Origin: Desulfurococcales archaeon ex4484_204
Lineage (GTDB): Archaea > Thermoproteota > Thermoprotei_A > Sulfolobales > NBVN01
Reading direction: 5' to 3'
DNA: 9,795 nucleotides
Assembly (NCBI GenBank): GCA_002255065.1
Contig: NJEF01000025.1
Location: 1-9,795 of the forward strand
The first letter of the stretch is position 1. Every line of letters starts with the position of its first letter. Of this stretch, positions 5,991 through 9,795 are shown piece after piece. Under the pieces are notes generated by a model. That model saw only the letters and a program-made list of their open reading frames with translations. It was not told where the DNA came from and did no database searches. Both the position numbers and the translations under genes were made by a program.

Positions 5991-6851
5991 TCATAGGTCG
6001 GTGACAATGAGTATATTATCGACCAGGTCCCTATACCTGTTACGAATGGTTACTTCCGAAACATCTACCGAGCGGGCCATGTCCTGCTGGGTCTTCCTAT
6101 TGTTCAGCAGTATGGACGCTATATAAAGTGCTGCAGCAGCTAGGCCCCTAGGCCCCTTGCCTGATGTTAGACCATACTTCCTAGCAGTTCTCAAAATATT
6201 CGATGCAAGCGTTACTGCACCGGACGGTAAGTCGGCTTTGTACGCCATTTGACTAAGGAACATTCTTGGGTCAACAGGCTTTACACTAATAATCCCTCCC
6301 GAATCCCTCCTTATCTTCATCTCCGCATCCCAGATCTCCTGGCTCGTTACCTGGCATAGCTCCTGGATCCTTACATGGCTCATAGGAATGCCGAGATTAT
6401 TACTAGCTATTATTATTGAGACAGCTACCATCGCCCTCATGTTCTTCTTCTTTATTAATCCATGCCTGAATAGCTTATTAACGATGAAACCTGCCGTCTC
6501 CTTTAATTGAGAGGAATTTGAGATGTTTAAACGGCCAATCACGTCGTTCATAAGCTCAAGAGCTTTAACGAGCCTCTTCTCCCTTACATTAATAGCCCTT
6601 AACCTCTTATTTAATCTATCCAGCCTTCTACCCAATCTCGTGCTAGTATCTATCCTTGTTGTTAAGCCCTTATCGTGAACCTTGTTAGTTAGCGGCGCAC
6701 CGCTCCTTTCCCTACTTACCGAGCTATGTATATCAAAGAACCTCCACTCAGGCCCAAGATCCGGTACACGATCCTGCAGCACCTCACCGTTCTCTATACA
6801 TATATATTCACCGCGAGCTTCATCAAATATTATGTGCTCAGGTGAGCACAT
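5991..6851 (-). CDS. tfb: Transcription factor B (TFB, TFIIB homologue) with a degenerate zinc ribbon
   Basis: A 286-residue TFB. The B-reader/linker region is well kept: DLGPEWRFFD (31-40) and SGAPLTNKVHDKG (50-62). Two cyclin folds follow, about 90-190 and 192-286; the second ends in a helix-turn-helix (TQQDMARSVDVSEVTIRNRY, 254-273) that reads the BRE. TFB bridges TBP-DNA and RNA polymerase at promoters. The N-terminal ribbon is damaged: a normal TFB has CxxC near the start and CxxC about 15 residues later. Here only C2 and C18 remain, with H6 near the position of the second ligand and N21 in place of the fourth. ATG 6851 is the only possible start, since an in-frame stop lies just upstream with no start codon between. 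AGGAGGGGTGG precedes it. It follows gar1 by 13 bases, a common archaeal pair. A perfect inverted repeat covers codons 1-7. Confidence 0.95.
   Translation of the reverse strand: MCSPEHIIFDEARGEYICIENGEVLQDRVPDLGPEWRFFDIHSSVSRERSGAPLTNKVHDKGLTTRIDTSTRLGRRLDRLNKRLRAINVREKRLVKALELMNDVIGRLNISNSSQLKETAGFIVNKLFRHGLIKKKNMRAMVAVSIIIASNNLGIPMSHVRIQELCQVTSQEIWDAEMKIRRDSGGIISVKPVDPRMFLSQMAYKADLPSGAVTLASNILRTARKYGLTSGKGPRGLAAAALYIASILLNNRKTQQDMARSVDVSEVTIRNRYRDLVDNILIVTDL
6832..6851. repeat. Perfect 9+9-base inverted repeat at the tfb start codon
   Basis: The arms ATGTGCTCA and TGAGCACAT are separated by two bases. On the tfb strand the repeat begins with the A of the ATG and ends within codon 7. As mRNA it would form eight or nine pairs with a tiny loop and bury the start codon, just after the ribosome site. 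As DNA it could be an operator for a dimeric protein. Confidence 0.75.
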
Positions 6852-6855
6852 AGTA

Positions 6856-6866
6856 CCACCCCTCCT
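6856..6866 (-). promoter_or_regulatory. Ribosome binding site of tfb
   Basis: Minus-strand AGGAGGGGTGG overlaps the gar1 stop codon (TAG) and ends four bases before ATG 6851. It supports translation of tfb from the gar1-tfb transcript. Confidence 0.6.
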
Positions 6867-7092
6867 ACTTCAAATAAAGCTCCTCGTACTCTCTCAACTT
6901 AACACCACTTAACGTAGGCTTAATTATAGCGTATGGAGATCTAACAGGGCCTATTACATCGATGACCCTGCCTACTACCCTCCCTTTAGAGTTGAGGACG
7001 CGGACCCCAATCTTCGGGGGTCTAGGGGATACAAGCTTAACTACTAGTTTACCCGTGGAAGACCTGTGTATAAAATACCCTAAGCGCCTCAA
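6865..7092 (-). CDS. gar1: Gar1, H/ACA ribonucleoprotein subunit
   Basis: A 75-residue beta-barrel protein. RRLGYFIHRSSTGKLVVKLV (2-21), PPKIGVRVLNSKGRVVGRV (25-43) and DVIGPVRSPYAIIKP (45-59) are the archaeal Gar1 core. The glycine/arginine-rich tails of eukaryotic Gar1 are absent, as expected. Gar1 binds Cbf5 in the box H/ACA RNP and speeds turnover of substrate RNA during pseudouridylation. The start is TTG 7092; minus-strand GGTG (7101-7098) lies five bases upstream and a TATA box lies about 37 bases upstream. It is followed by tfb after 13 bases, a gene pair seen in many archaea. With nop5 and fibrillarin close by, the window carries parts of both guide-RNA modification machines. Confidence 0.93.
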   Translation of the reverse strand: MRRLGYFIHRSSTGKLVVKLVSPRPPKIGVRVLNSKGRVVGRVIDVIGPVRSPYAIIKPTLSGVKLREYEELYLK

Positions 7093-7125
7093 AATTACAC
7101 CATAGTGAAAATACTGTACTAATTA

Positions 7126-7133
7126 TATTTAAA
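7126..7133 (-). promoter_or_regulatory. TATA box for gar1-tfb
   Basis: Minus-strand TTTAAATA within an AT-rich block (7121-7135) lies about 37 bases before TTG 7092, leaving a leader of about 8-10 bases that contains GGTG. The same block read on the plus strand (TTATATTTAAAGG) could also drive transcription to the right. Confidence 0.5.
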
Positions 7134-7154
7134 GGATAATCTTGCTAAGATGAA

Positions 7155-7304
7155 TATCATAGTAAGGAAGCCCCTGTTAATACCTTAAGGAGCATTCCAT
7201 AAGCCCTCCTAGGGGATTAAGATCTGATCTCTGAGAGGTCCCTAAAGAGGTGTTAAGAAGCTGGGCTGTGCGACCTTAGTGCAGTCGACAGCTATGCGTT
7301 AGCT
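7155..7304. other. Intergenic region with several stem-loops, function unknown
   Basis: No protein frame is supported here. Visible structures: an imperfect ten-pair hairpin, 7166-7175 with 7188-7198; a six-pair triloop hairpin, 7226-7231 with 7235-7240; and a nine-pair hairpin with one bulged G, arms GCTGT-G-CGAC and GTCGACAGC (about 7265-7273 and 7283-7292). Last comes the inverted repeat AGCTA/TAGCT (7290-7304). The region lies between the gar1 and protease promoters. It may be an uncharacterised RNA, a regulatory region, or chance. Confidence 0.35.
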
Positions 7305-7309
7305 ATATG

Positions 7310-7317
7310 GTTAAAAG
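7310..7317 (+). promoter_or_regulatory. Possible TATA box for the ClpP-fold protein
   Basis: GTTAAAAG is centred about 43 bases before ATG 7357. The transcript would start near 7340 and carry the GGGGG ribosome site (7345-7349). An inverted repeat (7290-7304) lies immediately upstream. Confidence 0.4.
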
Positions 7318-7356
7318 GTTAATAGTTAAGCCTCATTAGTATTATGGGGGTTTATC

Positions 7357-8235
7357 ATGTGGGATATCCTGGGTATGATTCTGGGGTACCTCTTCTGGTT
7401 TATACTCCTCTTCGGCGTCATGTCACCATACATGTCAGCTAGGTCTTTAAAGAGTGCGAGGTACAGGCTTATTGCCCTTATTGAGAGGAAGTACGGGCAC
7501 AGGGTTGTAACCCTAATACATAGGGAGGAGAAGGTAGGACTTTTCGGCATTCCAATACATAGATATATAGACATAGAGGATTCTGAAGCTGTAATCAGGG
7601 CAATACGCTCAACACCTCCTGAAGCACCTTTAATGCTAATTATACACACCCCTGGGGGGCTTGTCCTAGCAGCATCCCAGATAGCACGCGCTCTTAAAGC
7701 CCATCCAGCCAAGAAGGTTGTTGTTATACCGCATTACGCGATGTCTGGCGGGACGCTAATAGCGCTAGCAGCTGATGAGATAATAATGGATCCTAACGCG
7801 ACGCTCGGACCTCTTGACCCGCAGCTAGCTGGCCCTAACGGGATCTACGTACCTGCACCTTCAATAATTAGGGCTATAGAGCTTAAAGGGAGGGATAAGG
7901 TCTCTGACACCACGTTAATACTAGGCGATGTAGCTGAGAAGGCTGTTAAGCAGGTTAAGCACCTTGTCATAGACCTCATTAAGGATAAGGTGGGTGAGGA
8001 GAAAGCGTATGAGATAGCTGATAAGCTGGTAAGCGGGTACTACACCCACGATTACCCAATAACAGTTAACGAATTAAAGGAGATGGGTTTAAGGGTCAGC
8101 ACCAACGTCCCGCAGGAGGTCTACATGTTAATGGAGCTATACCCGCAGGCAAAGGCTGTAAGACCTGGGGTTGAGTACCTACCCCACCCCACGCTTCCAA
8201 GGGGTGGTGCAGGTAAGGAGCGTGAGGGTAGGTAG
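7357..8235 (+). CDS. Membrane-anchored ClpP-fold serine protease-like protein (SDH/SppA-like)
   Basis: A 292-residue protein with one N-terminal membrane segment (about 3-22) and a ClpP/crotonase-fold domain. LMLIIHTPGGLVLAASQIAR (92-111) is the oxyanion and helix region, and PHYAMSGGTLIALAADEI (125-142) carries the likely nucleophile S130. DPNATLGPLDPQ (145-156) follows. These fit the 'serine dehydrogenase proteinase'-type family (Pfam SDH_sah, PF01972 as I recall), common in thermophilic archaea and related to SppA. The anchor suggests a membrane-associated peptidase; its substrate is unknown. The C-terminus after about 270 is polar with a few glycines. No NfeD or stomatin partner gene, typical of the related 1510-type proteases, is adjacent. 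ATG 7357 is preceded by GGGGG seven bases upstream. It converges on the mtnA-like gene with a 15-base gap. Confidence 0.85.
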   Translation: MWDILGMILGYLFWFILLFGVMSPYMSARSLKSARYRLIALIERKYGHRVVTLIHREEKVGLFGIPIHRYIDIEDSEAVIRAIRSTPPEAPLMLIIHTPGGLVLAASQIARALKAHPAKKVVVIPHYAMSGGTLIALAADEIIMDPNATLGPLDPQLAGPNGIYVPAPSIIRAIELKGRDKVSDTTLILGDVAEKAVKQVKHLVIDLIKDKVGEEKAYEIADKLVSGYYTHDYPITVNELKEMGLRVSTNVPQEVYMLMELYPQAKAVRPGVEYLPHPTLPRGGAGKEREGR

Positions 8236-8250
8236 GGGGTTATGGAATAC

Positions 8251-9288
8251 CTATCTCAATAGTTTAGGCAACGTCCCACTAAACGGTTTCCTAGCTATAC
8301 CCTTCTCAGTTATTATAGCTGTTACGAGGTCCGGTGGAGTGATGTCGAAGGCGGGGTTCATAACGTTAACTGAGGGAACCGTGATGAGTAGCTTACCTAG
8401 TACGTAGCGAACCTCGTTAGGGTCTCTCTCCTCAATTACTACTTCATTAACTGATGTAATGGAGTCTATGGTTGATGTAGGGGCGGCTACATATAACGGA
8501 ACATCGTGCTTACTAGCTATTACCGCTATGGTGTAGGTACCTATCTTATTAATTACGTGGCCGGTCAAGAGGATTCTATCGGCACCTACAACTACCTTAT
8601 CAACAAGACCCCTACTCATTACGTAACCCACCATGCTGTCCGTTATTAAGGTAACAGGGATTCCCTCCTTTACTAACTCCCAAACAGTTAGCCGCGCCCC
8701 CTGAAGTACGGGCCTAGTTTCGGTTGCTATAACCTTAATCTTCTTACCCTCCCTCCAAGCAGACCTTATTACCCCTAGAGCTGTTCCGTAGCCGGCAGTA
8801 GCTAATGCCCCGGCATTACAGTGGGTTAGTACGGTGTCCCCATCGTTAATCAGGGATTTTCCGAATTCACTGATCCTTAAATTGGTGTCCAGATCCTCCT
8901 TAAATATTCTTAGGGCCTCACCGACTAACGCTTCCTTAGCGCTGCTTAACGAGCCGTACTCCTTCATAGCAACGCTCTCCATCCTCTTTAAAGCCCAGAA
9001 CAGGTTCACTGCTGTAGGCCTTGTTCTCTTAAACCTCTCAATAGCTCTCAAAACGTCCCTCCTCAGCTCCGCAACGCTCTTTGCTTTAGAGCTAAGGGCT
9101 GCTAAAGCAACCCCGAAAGCAGCGGCAACCCCTATTGCGGGTGCCCCTCTAATCTCCATAGTCTCAATAGCTCTGGCTACCCTCTCAGGATCTCCTGACT
9201 CAATGAACTCCTCCTCCAATGGTAGCTTAAGAGTGTTCAGCCACCTCAGCTTGCCGTTAAGCCATTCGAATATAGCGACCTCACCCAT
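8251..9288 (-). CDS. mtnA: MtnA-type isomerase (methylthioribose-1-phosphate isomerase / aIF2B-like)
   Basis: A 345-residue protein of the eIF2B-alpha/MtnA fold. The MtnA-specific IRGAPAIGVAAAFG (46-59), rather than the RGAGEI form of ribose-1,5-bisphosphate isomerases, points to S-methyl-5-thioribose-1-phosphate isomerase of the methionine salvage pathway. RPTAVNLFWALKRM (90-103), LTHCNAGALATAGYGTALG (154-172), ETRPVLQGARLTVWEL (190-205) and VPLYVAAPTSTID (263-275) are also kept. The catalytic Cys is C157. The usual catalytic Asp in the GD-x-x-NKIGT motif is His here (H244 in TGHVINKIGT). Some archaeal homologues vary at this site, so loss of activity cannot be concluded. Initiation-factor annotation (aIF2B) is the common alternative name and is less likely. 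ATG 9288 is about 37 bases from a TATA box. Confidence 0.85.
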   Translation of the reverse strand: MGEVAIFEWLNGKLRWLNTLKLPLEEEFIESGDPERVARAIETMEIRGAPAIGVAAAFGVALAALSSKAKSVAELRRDVLRAIERFKRTRPTAVNLFWALKRMESVAMKEYGSLSSAKEALVGEALRIFKEDLDTNLRISEFGKSLINDGDTVLTHCNAGALATAGYGTALGVIRSAWREGKKIKVIATETRPVLQGARLTVWELVKEGIPVTLITDSMVGYVMSRGLVDKVVVGADRILLTGHVINKIGTYTIAVIASKHDVPLYVAAPTSTIDSITSVNEVVIEERDPNEVRYVLGKLLITVPSVNVMNPAFDITPPDLVTAIITEKGIARKPFSGTLPKLLR

Positions 9289-9302
9289 ATCAGATCACGT
9301 TA

Positions 9303-9312
9303 CTAGATCTAG
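9303..9312. repeat. Ten-base palindrome in the mtnA promoter
   Basis: CTAGATCTAG lies between the minus-strand TATA box and the mtnA start, close to the predicted transcription start. It is a possible operator; short palindromes also arise by chance. Confidence 0.35.
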
Positions 9313-9320
9313 GTGGAAAG

Positions 9321-9330
9321 CAATATAAGT
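9321..9330 (-). promoter_or_regulatory. TATA box for the mtnA-like gene
   Basis: Minus-strand ACTTATATTG is centred about 37 bases before ATG 9288. It is four bases away from the plus-strand TATA box of the divergent endonuclease gene. Confidence 0.5.
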
Positions 9331-9334
9331 TATC

Positions 9335-9342
9335 CATATAAG
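9335..9342 (+). promoter_or_regulatory. TATA box for the endonuclease subunit gene
   Basis: CATATAAG is centred 25 bases before ATG 9364, and no ribosome binding site intervenes. This is the spacing of a leaderless archaeal mRNA. Confidence 0.6.
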
Positions 9343-9363
9343 GCGTTAGACGGTACTATCACG

Positions 9364-9795
9364 ATGTCTGGCGGAGCTGTTGAATACCTCGTAAGCGAGG
9401 TTAGGGACTGCAGGTTCGTGCTTGAAGGACCTAAGGAGTACCTAGTAAAGCTCAACCTGGGTTTCTTCTCTGAGCGCCATAAAGCAATGGTGCTGGATAT
9501 TGCTGAGGTGGCTTACGCGGTGTTTAAGGGTTTAATAAGTGTTAAGGACCCTAGAACATCAGCTAGTCTAATGCTTGAGGACATATTCTCTAAGTATTCG
9601 GGTAGGAGGACGGACTGGGTTAAATTCACTGTACTCCTCGACTTAAGGGATAGAGGGAGGAGGGCTAAAGCGGGCTTCGAGCCGAACTCACTGCTCTATG
9701 TTAAGGGTAGCGAGAAGGTAATGGTGTTTGTCACCGAGGAGAACTCACCTATAAGGGCTGGGGGGCTATTAGAGTGGATTAAATCAGCTTTAAGT
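9364..9795 (+). CDS. endA: tRNA-splicing endonuclease, structural (non-catalytic) subunit, 3' end beyond window
   Basis: 144 codons are present and the frame is open at the right edge. The N-terminal half (about 5-75) is the mixed alpha/beta domain of archaeal EndA. The C-terminal half (about 84-144) has the nuclease-fold segment WVKFTVLLDLRDRGRRAKAG (85-104), aligned with the family's DLR-RG-x-VK-G motif. The catalytic Tyr and His expected just after it are missing: EPNSLLYVKGSEKVMVFV stands where active subunits have Y-GADFR and a His. This is the pattern of the structural subunit in the (alpha-beta)2 splicing endonuclease of Crenarchaeota and relatives, which stabilises the catalytic subunit and cuts bulge-helix-bulge introns with it. 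The catalytic partner is not in the window. ATG 9364 lies 25 bases after a TATA box, so it is leaderless. It diverges from the mtnA-like gene. Confidence 0.8.
   Translation, partial: MSGGAVEYLVSEVRDCRFVLEGPKEYLVKLNLGFFSERHKAMVLDIAEVAYAVFKGLISVKDPRTSASLMLEDIFSKYSGRRTDWVKFTVLLDLRDRGRRAKAGFEPNSLLYVKGSEKVMVFVTEENSPIRAGGLLEWIKSALS

Noticed and set aside
7147..7235. AAGATGA and CTGA as possible C and D boxes in the gap after gar1
   Set aside because: The C box has a mismatch in the core, the spacing is long and no inner boxes are seen.
7326..7712. Minus-strand open frame of 128 codons
   Set aside because: Antisense to the ClpP-fold protein and spanning its promoter; no recognisable domain.
8381..8454. 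GTGATGA followed about 63 bases later by CTGA, like a box C/D guide RNA
   Set aside because: No D' or C' boxes between them, no terminal stem, and it lies inside the conserved mtnA coding region.
8834..9328. Plus-strand open frame of 164 codons
   Set aside because: Complete antisense overlap with the mtnA-like gene; the translation is the low-complexity Leu/Ser/Ala mix typical of a shadow frame.

Overview
The window reads as chromosomal DNA of an archaeon, most likely a thermophilic member of the Thermoproteota (Crenarchaeota)/TACK group. This rests on archaeal-only or archaeal-type genes (GatD, eS30, Nop5, archaeal fibrillarin, Gar1, TFB, TFE-beta, archaeal Trm1, a non-catalytic splicing-endonuclease subunit), TATA boxes about 25 bases before starts, leaderless or nearly leaderless genes, GGTG/GGAGG ribosome binding sites, TTG/GTG starts and AGG-rich arginine usage. 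I see no mobile element, CRISPR array, rRNA or tRNA. Genes are tightly packed and in both orientations.

Layout. Bases 1-402 (minus): the 5' end of gatD and the gene for ribosomal protein eS30. Bases 511-2487 (plus): nop5 and fibrillarin, the two proteins that with L7Ae form the box C/D 2'-O-methylation RNP. Bases 2543-4059 (plus): an archaeal HTH regulator (COG1395 type) overlapping a THEP1-type NTPase by one base. Bases 4140-4511 (plus): a very short TFE-beta (RPC34/RPC39-like winged helix plus Fe-S cysteines), which overlaps tail to tail with trm1 (4485-5714, minus). Bases 5715-5990 hold no protein gene but contain a GC-rich segment that folds well, a candidate H/ACA-type guide RNA. Bases 5991-7092 (minus): gar1 followed by tfb. 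Bases 7093-7356: a divergent intergenic region with several stem-loops. Bases 7357-8235 (plus): a membrane-anchored ClpP-fold protease-like protein. Bases 8251-9288 (minus): an MtnA-type isomerase. Bases 9364-9795 (plus): the start of a structural tRNA-splicing endonuclease subunit, cut by the window edge.

Taken together the window is an RNA-processing and transcription-initiation neighbourhood: C/D RNP proteins, the H/ACA protein Gar1, two initiation factors (TFB, TFE-beta), tRNA modification (Trm1), tRNA splicing, tRNA-dependent amidation (GatD) and a ribosomal protein. The items most worth a second look are (i) a perfect 9+9-base inverted repeat that begins exactly at the tfb start codon, (ii) the degenerate zinc ribbon of that TFB, encoded partly by the same repeat, (iii) the candidate structured RNA between tfb and trm1, and (iv) the loss of catalytic-site residues in the MtnA-like protein and in the endonuclease subunit.
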